Assembly: GCF_025384765.1 (NCBI RefSeq)
Contig: NZ_VHLL01000001.1
Span: forward strand, 248,001 to 312,000
DNA from: Methanoculleus formosensis
GTDB lineage: Archaea > Halobacteriota > Methanomicrobia > Methanomicrobiales > Methanoculleaceae
Direction of reading: 5' to 3'
DNA length: 64,000 bases
Position 1 is the stretch's first letter; every line of letters starts with the position of its first letter. The translations under genes and the position numbers were made by a program. The notes below the pieces were generated by a model that saw only the letters and a list, made by a program, of their open reading frames with translations, was not told the origin of the DNA and ran no database searches. Shown here piece by piece: positions 48,176-55,914 of this stretch.

Positions 48176-48513
48176 TCCGGTCTCCGAGTGCTGCCAACTT
48201 CTCGTTACCGATTGTACGAGGCCGCATTGCTCAGTGTCGGGTGCCGAAATTAGTGAATTACTGATGCCGGAAAACTCCTGCTGATGGGCATCTGGCAACC
48301 GCTTGACTGTCGACCTGCCCCACCCTTCATTCTCCTGTCTCTGGGCAATCATCCGGCTGATATCCCGGTAGCCGATCGAACCGATACCACACCTGGAACA
48401 GCGTGGCATGTGCCTGGAAAACGACGCAATTGGTGAACGCGTTCAGAATAAATGGGTTTAATGGAAATGATGCGTTACTTCGAGGGCTATTCGGAGTTCC
48501 GAACCGTCCCGCC
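48176..48513 (+). other. Non-coding stretch between repeat copy B and the Mrp-associated gene
   Basis: 338 bases without a convincing gene. A minus-strand frame of 86 codons (48149-48409) begins with a Cys pair (MPRCSRCGIGS), but its tail is translated repeat, and it lacks a ribosome site. Base composition is lower in GC than the neighbours, as in the rest of 47494-48513. Confidence 0.4.
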
Positions 48514-48831
48514 CTAGCAACACTGCTTGCCGCCGGCCTCTTCACCCTCGAGGAGGAGCCTCCCGAAGAGCACCCGCTCGATCGTCGCGGCCACGTACTT
48601 CATCCGCTGGGCTGCCTCCATATCCTCGTAGCGGTGGATGTCGGCGTAGACCTGCAGGCGGACGAGGCCGAACCGCAGGCGGTCGAGATCGTCGTCCCCG
48701 AGCTCCGAGGCCTCGCGGTAGATGGGCTCGAGCAGGAAGGGGAACTCCTCAAAGTTATCGAGTGCTTCGAGGACCCTTGAAAATACCGGGAGGGGTTCCT
48801 CCCGGCCTGCAAGAATCTTCGAGTAATCCAT
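48514..48831 (-). CDS. Small soluble protein coupled to Mrp/NBP35, ending in Cys-Cys
   Basis: 105 residues, mostly helical and acidic (VLEALDNFEEFPFLLEPIYR; DDDLDRLRFGLVRLQVYADIHR) with a hydrophilic tail ending K-Q-C-C. I do not recognise the family. GGAG, inside the end of the Mrp gene, lies six bases before the ATG, and the two genes are three bases apart, so they are translated together. A terminal cysteine pair beside an Fe-S carrier could bind metal or a cluster; that is speculation. Confidence 0.65.
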   Translation of the reverse strand: MDYSKILAGREEPLPVFSRVLEALDNFEEFPFLLEPIYREASELGDDDLDRLRFGLVRLQVYADIHRYEDMEAAQRMKYVAATIERVLFGRLLLEGEEAGGKQCC

Positions 48832-48834
48832 TCT

Positions 48835-49737
48835 TTACTCCTCGATCTGGTCCACCATAGCCTGCATAATGGCGTCGAAACTCTTCCAGGTCGGGTTCTC
48901 CTCGGCCCCGGCACGGCGGATGATGAACGGCCTTCCTTCGTCGGCAGCTTTGCGCATCTCCGGGTCGAGCGGGATGGCCCCGAGGAAAGGCACTCCAATC
49001 TTCTCCGCCTCTTTCTTGCCGCCGCCCTTGCCGAAGATATCGACCTCCTCCTTGCAGTGGGGGCAGACAAAGCCGCTCATGTTCTCCACAATACCGAGCA
49101 CCCGGAGATCGAGTTTCTTGATGAACTCGGCTGCCTTGCTCGAGTCGAGGACCGCAACGTCCTGTGGTGTGGTGACGATGATCGCGCCGGCGATGTTCGG
49201 GGCAAGCTGGGCGACGGTGAGTGCTTCGTCGCCGGTGCCGGGCGGGAGGTCGACGATCATGTAGTCGAGGTCCCCCCAGCTGACGTCCTCGAGGAACTGC
49301 CGGATGACCGTCATCTTCATCGGGCCGCGCCAGATCACGGGGGTGTTGCGTTCCGGGAGGAGGAATGCCATCGATATGACCGCGAGGTTTCCGGTGACCC
49401 TGACCGGCTCGATGATCTTCCCGTCGTAGGACTGGAGCCGGGCATCCTCGATCCCGAGCATCTTCGGGATGTCCGGGCCGTGGATATCGAGGTCGATGAG
49501 AGCCGTCTTATAGCCGCGGTTGGCAAGGGCATAGGCGAGGTTTGCCGAAACCGTGCTCTTCCCGACGCCGCCCTTCCCGGAGAGGACGAGGACGACGTGC
49601 TTGACGTTGACGTCGGCCTTCGGCGGGAGGCCCTTCGGGGCGTCCGCGTTTCTTGGATCGCTGCATCCGGTCGCGGACGGACAGCTGGAGCAGTTCCCGG
49701 CACAGGTTTCCTGATTGGGTTCGTTTGTCTGAGTCAT
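48835..49737 (-). CDS. mrp: Mrp/NBP35-family P-loop ATPase (Fe-S cluster carrier)
   Basis: 300 residues. An N-terminal Cys cluster (CAGNCSSCPSATGC, residues about 12-25) of NBP35 type precedes the deviant Walker A GKGGVGKST, the switch LDIHGPDIPKMLG and the VDLPPGTGDEALT motif. A further cysteine pair, CPHC near residue 222, is where the bridging cluster between monomers sits. It assembles and transfers 4Fe-4S clusters, important in a methanogen rich in such enzymes. Confidence 0.92.
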   Translation of the reverse strand: MTQTNEPNQETCAGNCSSCPSATGCSDPRNADAPKGLPPKADVNVKHVVLVLSGKGGVGKSTVSANLAYALANRGYKTALIDLDIHGPDIPKMLGIEDARLQSYDGKIIEPVRVTGNLAVISMAFLLPERNTPVIWRGPMKMTVIRQFLEDVSWGDLDYMIVDLPPGTGDEALTVAQLAPNIAGAIIVTTPQDVAVLDSSKAAEFIKKLDLRVLGIVENMSGFVCPHCKEEVDIFGKGGGKKEAEKIGVPFLGAIPLDPEMRKAADEGRPFIIRRAGAEENPTWKSFDAIMQAMVDQIEE

Positions 49738-49784
49738 AGGGAGTATCCTCTGCGATATAGTATCCTTCCAAGGATCTAGAACTA

Positions 49785-49793
49785 CTATATACT
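49785..49793 (-). promoter_or_regulatory. TATA box for the Mrp gene
   Basis: AGTATATAG on the minus strand, about 50 bases upstream of the ATG at 49737; predicted transcript start near 49763. Confidence 0.45.
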
Positions 49794-49884
49794 AACGGTA
49801 AAAAGCCACAAAAAGGTATAGGTGGTGACAAATAATTCGGTTCCGCCCCCGGTCACCGTTTTTGGCACGGCGCTTCGTGTCCGC

Positions 49885-50322
49885 CTACCTCTTGATGTGC
49901 CACCCGCCCGTCGCCTCAGGGATGCAGTCGATCTCCGGGGAGTACGGCTTGATGTCCAGCACCGGCGTCCCGTCCAGAGCGTCAAGCCCTCTGACTATCA
50001 GGACGTTCTCCTCCCGGCGGACGAGGTCGACGATCCCGAAACCGATCGGGTTCGGGCGGGCGGGCGAGCGGGTGGAAAAGACTCCCCTCTCCCGGGTCTC
50101 ACCCGGTGGTTTCGCGAAGAGCAGTCCGCGCTCCGCCCGGTCGAGCCAGTAGAGAACGATGAGGTGGCTGCTCCGCTCCGTGCCCTCGAGCCCCGGGACG
50201 TAGGCGTCGAGGACGTGGATCTCCGCGACGGTATCCGCGAGACGGCCCTGCCGGGGAGCGTCGCCGCGCATCCGGTAGGGCGACCGGACGACGCCGATGG
50301 GAATGCACTCGATCGCAGCCAT
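49885..50322 (-). CDS. trmO: TrmO-like tRNA methyltransferase (YaeB/AF0241 family)
   Basis: 145 residues. The opening CIPIGVVRSPYRMRGDAPRQG and the stretch GVFSTRSPARPNPIGFGIVDLV are the family hallmarks; DIKPYSPEID is near the end. Bacterial TrmO N6-methylates the t6A base at position 37 of some tRNAs with SAM; archaeal members are inferred to do the same. The ATG lies one base after the RNase HI stop; the longer frame upstream only shadows that gene. Confidence 0.85.
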   Translation of the reverse strand: MAAIECIPIGVVRSPYRMRGDAPRQGRLADTVAEIHVLDAYVPGLEGTERSSHLIVLYWLDRAERGLLFAKPPGETRERGVFSTRSPARPNPIGFGIVDLVRREENVLIVRGLDALDGTPVLDIKPYSPEIDCIPEATGGWHIKR

Positions 50323-50323
50323 G

Positions 50324-50734
50324 CTATCGCTTCCTCGCATCGAGCGTCTCGTTGCAGAGACAGTCCGCGACCTGGATGCAGGGGTGCTCCCGCGGGACGC
50401 TCTCGAACCTGACTTCATCGAAATGGCGCATCCGCCCCCGCACCTCCTCAGCGAGGTCTGCAAGGTGTTCTTTCGTGATGCGGTACCGGCCGGTGAGCTG
50501 GCGCACGACCAGTTCCGAGTCCGAACGAACCTCCAATCTCCCGCTGGTGAACTCCCGTGCGCCCTCAAGAGCATTGATGACGGCGTGGTACTCGGCCACG
50601 TTGTTGGTCGCGGTTCCGATGTAGCCGGAACGGCCGGCCACGACGGCGCCGTCCCGCACGATCACGTACGCCCAGGCGGCGTCTCCGGGATTGCCCCGTG
50701 AAGCGCCGTCGGTATACAGGGTCACCGCATCCAC
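50324..50734 (-). CDS. rnhA: Ribonuclease HI
   Basis: 136 residues with the RNase H core: YTDGASRGNPGDAAWAYVI (first catalytic Asp), NNVAEYHAVINAL (Glu), VRSDSELVVRQL (Asp) and a last Asp in CIQVADCLC. It cleaves the RNA strand of RNA/DNA hybrids. Archaea usually rely on type 2 RNase H, so a type 1 enzyme is an additional copy, as in several archaea with this short form. The C-terminus abuts TrmO. Confidence 0.88.
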   Translation of the reverse strand: MDAVTLYTDGASRGNPGDAAWAYVIVRDGAVVAGRSGYIGTATNNVAEYHAVINALEGAREFTSGRLEVRSDSELVVRQLTGRYRITKEHLADLAEEVRGRMRHFDEVRFESVPREHPCIQVADCLCNETLDARKR

Positions 50735-50884
50735 TCCCGTCAGCGGTCTTCCCTCCGGTCAGTCTCTCTCCCGATCATCTCTGGGTTGATCATCGATCTT
50801 TTGGGAGTTATTGGTATCGCTCCCCGGAGCAGGCGGCCCGCCCACCACAACATGTTAATATCCCGGCACGATAAGGGCGGGCAC

Positions 50885-51589
50885 ATGCTGGATGCGGGCC
50901 GGATCATTGAGGAGAGATCGATGCGGGACAGGCTGAGCGTTTTTGAGGACCGAACCGACGGCGGGCGACACCTCGCGGCGACCCTCTCGGCGCTGGAGCT
51001 GGCCGCCGAACCGGTGATATGCGCAATCCCCGCCGGGGGGATCCCTCCGGGGCTTGAGGTGGCGCGGGCGCTCGCGGCCCCGCTCCGGATGGCGGTGGTG
51101 CGAAAGGTGCAGGTTCCCTGGAACCCGGAGGCCGGGTTCGGTGCCGTGACCTGGGACGGGCAGGTCTTCCTGAACCACCCTCTCGTGAATGCTCTCGCCC
51201 TCTCGGAGGCCGAAGTCAACGCCGCCATAAATAAGGCCCGAAAGAACGTGGAAGAGCGGATAGCAAAGTTCGCCGGCGGCCGGGAGGATCCGGGGATCGA
51301 GGGCCGGACGGCGATCCTGATCGACGACGGCCTCGCAACCGGGTATACGATGCTCGCCGCGGTCGAGGCTGCCCGGGCCGAGTCGCCCCGCCAGATTGTC
51401 GTGGCGGCTCCCACTGGTTCGCTTCAGGCCGTCAACTTCATAGCCCGGAAGGCGGATCTCGTCGTCTGCCTGAATATCCGGACCAGCCCCACCTATGCGG
51501 TGGCGGAGGCCTACGGGCGGTGGCACGACCTCACCGACAGCGAGGTGCAGGAACTGTTGGTCCAGGCCCGGGACATGGGGCTCTTCTGA
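50885..51589 (+). CDS. Phosphoribosyltransferase-domain protein
   Basis: 234 residues with a type I PRTase fold. The PRPP loop is AILIDDGLATGYTM (about residue 140), and the flexible lid lies in VRKVQVPWNPEAGFGAV. The substrate base cannot be read; short members of this group are often annotated as generic PRTases. The ATG at 50885 opens MLDAGRIIEERS and is favoured; a TATA-like TTAATATCC sits about 28 bases upstream. The 33 codons before it are not conserved-looking. Confidence 0.75.
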   Translation: MLDAGRIIEERSMRDRLSVFEDRTDGGRHLAATLSALELAAEPVICAIPAGGIPPGLEVARALAAPLRMAVVRKVQVPWNPEAGFGAVTWDGQVFLNHPLVNALALSEAEVNAAINKARKNVEERIAKFAGGREDPGIEGRTAILIDDGLATGYTMLAAVEAARAESPRQIVVAAPTGSLQAVNFIARKADLVVCLNIRTSPTYAVAEAYGRWHDLTDSEVQELLVQARDMGLF

Positions 51590-51628
51590 TGCTGCGACCA
51601 CCTCCACGAGGTGCGGAAGGTGATGAGT

Positions 51629-52111
51629 ATGCAGAACCTGACGATAAGAATCGATTTCGACCGGTTCCCCCGGGAGCACACCTGCGACGGGGAGGATCTC
51701 TCTCCATGGATAGAGATCATCGGATCGGACGCGCCCTACCTTGCGGTCATCATGGATGACCCCGACGCTCCGCGGGGCACGTTCACCCACTGGTTTGCCT
51801 GGAATATACCGTCGACCGGCGAGATTTCGCGGGGCATCCCCCCGGAACCCCGGACCTCGCACCCAATCCCTGCCGTCCAGGGGATGAACGACTTCCGGCG
51901 GATCGGCTACAGCGGCCCCTGTCCCCCGGAGGGGACAGTCCACCGGTTCTTCATCCGGGTCTGGGACGTGGGGCGGAAACTCGACCTTCCGCCGGGTGCG
52001 GCCCGGCGCGAACTCGAGGAGGCGCTCTCTTCTGCTGCAACCGGCTACGGCGAGACGACGGCGGTCTACGGCCGCGAGGCGGTTCTCAAAGCCCCGCCGG
52101 GTTCCCGGTAA
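51629..52111 (+). CDS. PEBP (YbhB/YbcL, Raf kinase inhibitor-like) protein A
   Basis: 160 residues with the PEBP signature: YTCDGEDLSP-type ligand loop (HTCDGEDLSPW), the DPDAPRGTFTHWFAWNIP strand and GYSGPCPPEGTVHRF. PEBP proteins bind anionic ligands; the prokaryotic role is unclear. GGAAGG lies eight bases before the ATG. Unlike copies B and C this copy keeps the full DPDAP element, so it is probably the ancestral-type member. First of five PEBP units in a row. Confidence 0.88.
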   Translation: MQNLTIRIDFDRFPREHTCDGEDLSPWIEIIGSDAPYLAVIMDDPDAPRGTFTHWFAWNIPSTGEISRGIPPEPRTSHPIPAVQGMNDFRRIGYSGPCPPEGTVHRFFIRVWDVGRKLDLPPGAARRELEEALSSAATGYGETTAVYGREAVLKAPPGSR

Positions 52112-52135
52112 CGGATCAGGGTGCTTCTCCCGCAA

Positions 52136-52145
52136 CCTATTTATC
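52136..52145 (+). promoter_or_regulatory. TATA box for PEBP gene B
   Basis: CCTATTTATC, about 28 bases before the ATG at 52169; leaderless transcript likely. Confidence 0.5.
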
Positions 52146-52168
52146 GGCCTCGCGATGAGAACTCCTGT

Positions 52169-52636
52169 ATGGGCTCCGAAGTTGCTAAGTTGATCGTCTC
52201 GCTCCGTTCGGCGGACCTCCCTATCTGGAATACCTGCGACGGCGCCGACCTCTCTCCTGAGTTGAGGGTCCAGGGGTATACCCGGGAGACGCGATCGCTG
52301 GCGGTCTTTGCACTGAACCCCTTTGAACCCGGATGTTCCTTCACCACCTGGCTCCTCTGGAACCTCCCGCCGACATCCGTGATCCCGGGAGGTATCCCGC
52401 CGGAGGGCGTCGTGACGGCCCCGGTGCCGGCTGTCCAGGGGACGAACGACTACGGGACCCTCGGCTGGCGCGGCCCCTGTCCGCCCGCGGGAGAGACACA
52501 CCAGTGCCTCTTCAAGGTCTATGGGCTCGACACCATGCTCGATCTCCCGGCCGGCGCGGGCAAGCACGCCCTCATCGAGGCTATGCGGGGCCACGTTCTC
52601 CAGTTCGGCGATACCGTCGCCATGTACTCCCGGTGA
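52169..52636 (+). CDS. PEBP protein B
   Basis: 155 residues. The ligand loop is WNTCDGADLSPEL; the DPDAP element is replaced by NPFEPGCSFTTWLLWNLP, and GWRGPCPPAGETHQCLFKVYGLD follows. The ATG (MGSEVAKL) is chosen by its TATA spacing; sixteen upstream codons are promoter DNA. A truncated copy with a nearly identical C-terminal half lies at 53418-53663. Confidence 0.85.
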   Translation: MGSEVAKLIVSLRSADLPIWNTCDGADLSPELRVQGYTRETRSLAVFALNPFEPGCSFTTWLLWNLPPTSVIPGGIPPEGVVTAPVPAVQGTNDYGTLGWRGPCPPAGETHQCLFKVYGLDTMLDLPAGAGKHALIEAMRGHVLQFGDTVAMYSR

Positions 52637-52680
52637 CGGCCATCGGGGTTTGAAGGGTGTAAACACCTGGTTCAGGCAGA

Positions 52681-52710
52681 TCTCACGCGAAAGACGCGAA
52701 GAACGCGAGG
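52681..52710 (+). repeat. GCG-rich repeat, single arm (copy C)
   Basis: tctcacgcgaaagacgcgaa then gaacgcgagg resembles the right arm of copy B at 48149-48175. No partner arm is apparent. It lies between PEBP genes B and C; the rest of the 206-base gap holds the TATA box of gene C. Confidence 0.55.
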
Positions 52711-52824
52711 TCTGCCACGAACGTTGTCCGGATCATCACGTCTTCACACGCGGACGATATAGGCAGTGACAGACCCGGTCGACAAACAGGGAATCCGTAG
52801 CCGTCACAGTCTCCACGCACATAC

Positions 52825-52833
52825 CTATTTATA
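52825..52833 (+). promoter_or_regulatory. TATA box for PEBP gene C
   Basis: CTATTTATA, about 40 bases upstream of the ATG at 52873. Confidence 0.45.
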
Positions 52834-52872
52834 TCTTGGTCCTTGAAGGAAGGTATCGAGAGAGTCTGCCGT

Positions 52873-53331
52873 ATGATGCCAAAACTGGCTGTTAAACTTG
52901 ATTTTGACGAGTTCCCGCCGGAGTACACCTGCCGGGGAGCGAACCGGTCGCCCCCGATCCGGGTCGAGGGGATCCTCTCGAACATCGAGTCGCTCGCGAT
53001 CCTTGCAACGACGAGCCCCGAGGGCGGAGAGTCGAAGGTGGCGTGGGTTCTCTGGAACCTCCCTGCCGTCGAGCAGATCCCTGCGGGGTTCCCGGAAGGA
53101 GGGGTGGTGGAGTCGCCCCTTTATGCCCGGCAGGGCAGAAATGATTTTGGTACCCTTGGTTACCGGGGACCCTGCCCGGAGGCCGGAACGACTGAAACGT
53201 ACCTTTTCCGGGTCTATGCGCTTGATCTCGATCTCCCGCTTGCGTCCGGCGCGACCTGGGAAGATATGGTCCGGAAGATGGAAGGATCGATGAACCAGGT
53301 CGGGGAAGTCGTTGTCTTCGCCACCGGATAA
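52873..53331 (+). CDS. PEBP protein C
   Basis: 152 residues: ligand loop EYTCRGANRSPPIR, core strand KVAWVLWNLPAVEQIP, and LGYRGPCPEAGTTETYLFRVYALDL. It has the same length as copy C' at 53720 and most residues in common, so the two are recent duplicates. In both, the usual DPDAP aspartates are replaced by a TTSPEGGES-type stretch, so ligand binding probably differs from protein A. The start is set by equal length with C'. Confidence 0.85.
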   Translation: MMPKLAVKLDFDEFPPEYTCRGANRSPPIRVEGILSNIESLAILATTSPEGGESKVAWVLWNLPAVEQIPAGFPEGGVVESPLYARQGRNDFGTLGYRGPCPEAGTTETYLFRVYALDLDLPLASGATWEDMVRKMEGSMNQVGEVVVFATG

Positions 53332-53417
53332 AGGGCGGCCGGTGCGGGGTGAGAGAGCCCCCTGCCGGAGAAGAAAAGATACCGGAGCCCTCCCCTCCCT
53401 GGGATAGGTATCGGTGT

Positions 53418-53663
53418 GCATCCCGCCGCAAGGGCGTCGTCACGGCCCCGGTGCGTGCCGTCCAGGGGACGAACGACTACGGGAGCATCGGGTGGCGCGG
53501 TCCCTGTCCTCCCCCGGGCGAGATGCATCGCTGCCTCTTCAAGGTCTACGGGCTCGATGCTATGCTCGATCTCGCGCCCGGCGCGGGCAAGCACGACCTC
53601 ATCGATGCTATGCGGGGCCACGTCCTCGGGTTCGGCGAGACAGCCGCCATGTACTCCCGGTGA
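53418..53663 (+). pseudogene. Truncated PEBP copy (deltaB')
   Basis: About 80 codons equal to the C-terminal half of protein B (VVTAPVRAVQGTNDYGSIGW and on through FKVYGLDAMLDL to the same MYSR end). Similarity begins abruptly near catcccgccg at 53418; the N-terminal half with the ligand loop is missing. A frame from an ATG at 53349 could still be translated (104 residues) but its first 24 or so residues are unrelated. Best seen as a deletion product. Confidence 0.8.
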
Positions 53664-53719
53664 CTGAACGCACCATTTAATACCATGGTCCTGGAAAATG
53701 AGTGTCATAGGAGTTTGAT

Positions 53720-54178
53720 ATGGCACAAAAACTGGTAGTGAGTCTGGACTTTGAAGAGTTCCCGCCGGAGTACACCTGCCGGGGAGCGAACCGGTCGCCC
53801 GCAATCCGGGTCGAAGGGCTCCTCCCGAACATCAAGTCGCTCGCGATCCTTGCGACGACGAGCCCCGAGGAAGGGCCGTCAAAGGTGGCGTGGCTCCTCT
53901 GGAACCTCCCCGCGGTCTCGCTGATCCCCGAAGGGTTCCCGGAGGGAGAGACGGTGGAGTCGCCGCTCCATGCCGTGCAGGGCACAAACGATTTCGATAC
54001 CCTCGGTTACCGCGGGCCCTGCCCGGAGGCCGGGGCGGGCGAGGCCTACCTCTTCCGTGTCTATGCACTCGATCTCGATCTTGCACTCGCGCCCGGGGCG
54101 ACCTGGGAGGAGATGGTCCGGGCGATGAACGGGAGGATAAACCAGACCGGGGAGGTTGTGGTCTTCGCTATGGAGTAG
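53720..54178 (+). CDS. PEBP protein C'
   Basis: 152 residues, near-duplicate of protein C: EYTCRGANRSPAIR, KVAWLLWNLPAVSLIP, LGYRGPCPEAGAGEAYLFRV. AGGAG lies before the ATG, and ATTTAATACC near 53677 may be its promoter. Last member of the PEBP array. The conserved reading frame in both C copies suggests that each is functional. Confidence 0.86.
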   Translation: MAQKLVVSLDFEEFPPEYTCRGANRSPAIRVEGLLPNIKSLAILATTSPEEGPSKVAWLLWNLPAVSLIPEGFPEGETVESPLHAVQGTNDFDTLGYRGPCPEAGAGEAYLFRVYALDLDLALAPGATWEEMVRAMNGRINQTGEVVVFAME

Positions 54179-54194
54179 GGGCCTGACCTGTGGC

Positions 54195-54200
54195 AAAAAA
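54195..54200 (-). terminator. T-run terminator of the CBS gene
   Basis: Six A on the plus strand, read as T6 on the minus strand, 17 bases past the CBS gene stop. Confidence 0.4.
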
Positions 54201-54216
54201 GAGGGTGCCGGTCCCC

Positions 54217-54702
54217 CTACATGGGCGGGGGAGCGGCTGCTTTCTGCATTGGGGGGCTCTGCTTCTCGATGTTCTTTGCGATGGCGGCCATCTCTTCGCC
54301 CAGCATCCGAATGATATCGTCCATCGTGACGATCCCGATCAGTCTCCCGCCGTCGTCGACGATCGGCATCCGCCTGATGCCTTCCGCGGTCATCTTCTGG
54401 ATGGCCTCGTAGACCCCCATGCTGTCCTGGAACGTGACGACATCCCGGGTCAGGATATCCCCGGCCCGGACCTCGCCCGGGTTCTTCTCCTGAGCCATGA
54501 CCCTGACCGCGAGGTCGCGGTCGGTGATTATGCCGGCAGGCCGGTTCTCTCCCGTGACGACGACGACGCTCCCGACGTTCTTCTCTCCCATGACCTTTGC
54601 CACATCCAGCGCCGGCGTGTCCGGCGAGACAGCGACGACCTGCTCACGGCAGCACTTCACAATACCCATATCCATTTCCTCCGTTGACGGCGACTGACTC
54701 AT
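54217..54702 (-). CDS. CBS-domain pair protein
   Basis: 161 residues with two CBS motifs: one from about 18 to 75 (ALDVAKVMGEKNVGSVVVV; PAGIITDRDLAVRVM) and one from 83 to 137 (GVYEAIQKMTAEGIRRMPIVDD; LIGIVTMDDIIRML). A Cys pair (KCC) near residue 18 precedes them, and a Met/Pro/Ala-rich tail follows. CBS pairs bind adenosyl ligands such as AMP or SAM and act as energy or metabolite sensors; no fused effector is present, so it probably works on a partner protein. Confidence 0.88.
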   Translation of the reverse strand: MSQSPSTEEMDMGIVKCCREQVVAVSPDTPALDVAKVMGEKNVGSVVVVTGENRPAGIITDRDLAVRVMAQEKNPGEVRAGDILTRDVVTFQDSMGVYEAIQKMTAEGIRRMPIVDDGGRLIGIVTMDDIIRMLGEEMAAIAKNIEKQSPPMQKAAAPPPM

Positions 54703-54918
54703 GCGGGTATCCTATATGAACGTACCGCCCACCCTTCTCCATATAACGTTCAGCGGCAGGTCCCGGCACCGTAAATAACGGACTTGCTGCCGGTTACTCT
54801 GACTGTAGCGTCCGTCGCGTGAGCGTTCGGCCACAGTACTCCGCGAATTTCAGCCTCTGCGATCGACCCATGCAGCCTCGCATAGCGACCTACACCGGGA
54901 TCGGCAGCCCCCGGACGA

Positions 54919-54973
54919 GGTCGATGGGTTGACCTCGTGAAGGTTACCTCACCCGTTTTAGCGAAGTACTGGG
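54919..54973 (+). repeat. 55-base copy of the start of the DUF1016 remnant locus
   Basis: Aligned by eye without gaps to 48090-48036 (minus strand), 46 of 55 bases agree, including tgacctc, tacctca and ttttagcgaa then tactggg. Similarity covers the start codon and ten codons (K-x-T-S-x-x-L-A-K-Y-W) plus upstream DNA. Confidence 0.7.
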
Positions 54974-55003
54974 CCACTTCCCCTGCCCGCCCCCGGGCTC
55001 GAA

Positions 55004-55013
55004 AAAGTTTATC
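55004..55013 (+). promoter_or_regulatory. TATA box for the flavin reductase gene
   Basis: AAAGTTTATC, about 30 bases upstream of the ATG at 55040. Confidence 0.5.
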
Positions 55014-55039
55014 CCGGCCCGGGGACGAACCATATCCCC

Positions 55040-55615
55040 ATGGCAAAGCAATCAGTCGGTCCACGGACTCTTCTCTATCCCCATCCCGTCCTGATCGTCG
55101 GAACCTACGGCACCGACGGCCGGCCGGATGCGATGGTCGCCGCATGGGGCGGGATCTGCTCGTCCCGTCCGCCGTCAGTGGCGGTTTCGGTGCAGAAGGT
55201 CCGGCAGACCTACGCAAACCTGGTCGAGCAGCGCGAGTTCACGATCAGCATACCCTCGACGGACTACGTAAAGGAAGCGGATTACTTCGGGATCGCCTCC
55301 GGGCGGGATACGGACAAGTTCGCCGCGGCGGGGCTTACGCCGGTGAAGAGCGACCTGGTGAACGCCCCCTACGTCGGTGAATTCCCGGTCGTCCTTGAGT
55401 GCAGGCTCCTCCAGACGGTCGAGATCGGCATGCACACCCAGTTCATCGGGGAGATCCTGGACGTGAAGGTGGACGAGAGCGCCCTCGGGGCGGACGGCAA
55501 ACCCGATATCGAGAAGATCCGGCCGTTCGCCTACGACTCGATGCGGCAGGAGTACTATGGGTTCGGGAAGGTGCTCGCGAAGGCCTTCTCGGCAGGGAAG
55601 GAACTCAAGAAATAA
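55040..55615 (+). CDS. Flavin reductase-like (flavoredoxin-type) FMN-binding protein
   Basis: 191 residues of the split-barrel flavin reductase fold: PHPVLIVGTYGTDGRPDAMVAAWGGICSSRPPSVAVSV carries the FMN-binding strand pair (cited in part: GTYGTDGRPDAM), followed by FTISIPSTDYV and KEADYFGIASGRDTDKFAAAG. Such proteins transfer electrons via FMN in anaerobes. The C-terminal YYGFGKVLAKAF matches the archaeal group. Own promoter; not in an operon with its neighbours. Physiological partner unknown. Confidence 0.87.
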   Translation: MAKQSVGPRTLLYPHPVLIVGTYGTDGRPDAMVAAWGGICSSRPPSVAVSVQKVRQTYANLVEQREFTISIPSTDYVKEADYFGIASGRDTDKFAAAGLTPVKSDLVNAPYVGEFPVVLECRLLQTVEIGMHTQFIGEILDVKVDESALGADGKPDIEKIRPFAYDSMRQEYYGFGKVLAKAFSAGKELKK

Positions 55616-55914
55616 CTCCTTTTTTGCCTCAAGCGATATCTCCGGCTCATCCGGATGCTACAGGGAGCAGCCGTTCTTTTCCGGGCTTCCCGGGAGCAGG
55701 CTGGAACGGCAGCGACACCGGAGCGGCTGCCGCCTGCGCAGGGAATGGCTTCGTATAATGCAGGGTGTGCAGATAGATTCCTAAAGCATCGTTTATCGGC
55801 AAAAATGCAATATTCGCATCTAACTTCTGAAAAATGCATTTTAACGCCGTTGTGTTATTCCGATAAGTTATTATGTAGTCGCTCGGGTATTATTGGGAAC
55901 TGGAAGCCTTGCAG
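55616..55914 (+). other. AT-rich intergenic region before the hybrid kinase
   Basis: 299 bases. A TATA-like GTTATTATG at 55867-55875 lies about 45 bases before the kinase ATG; a GATAAGTTA immediately precedes it. No gene seen. Confidence 0.4.

Larger units (their letters stand above)
54703..55039 (+). other. Intergenic region with a fossil repeat
   Basis: Contains the 54919-54973 fossil of the DUF1016 locus and, at its end, the promoter of the flavin reductase gene. Bases 54745-54918 have no recognisable gene; minus-strand frames there are short and unsupported. Confidence 0.45.

Noticed and set aside
48149-48409. Minus-strand 86-codon frame starting MPRCSRCGIGS, possible zinc protein
   Set aside because: Only one CxxC, no second pair, no ribosome site, and the C-terminal end is translated GCG-rich repeat.
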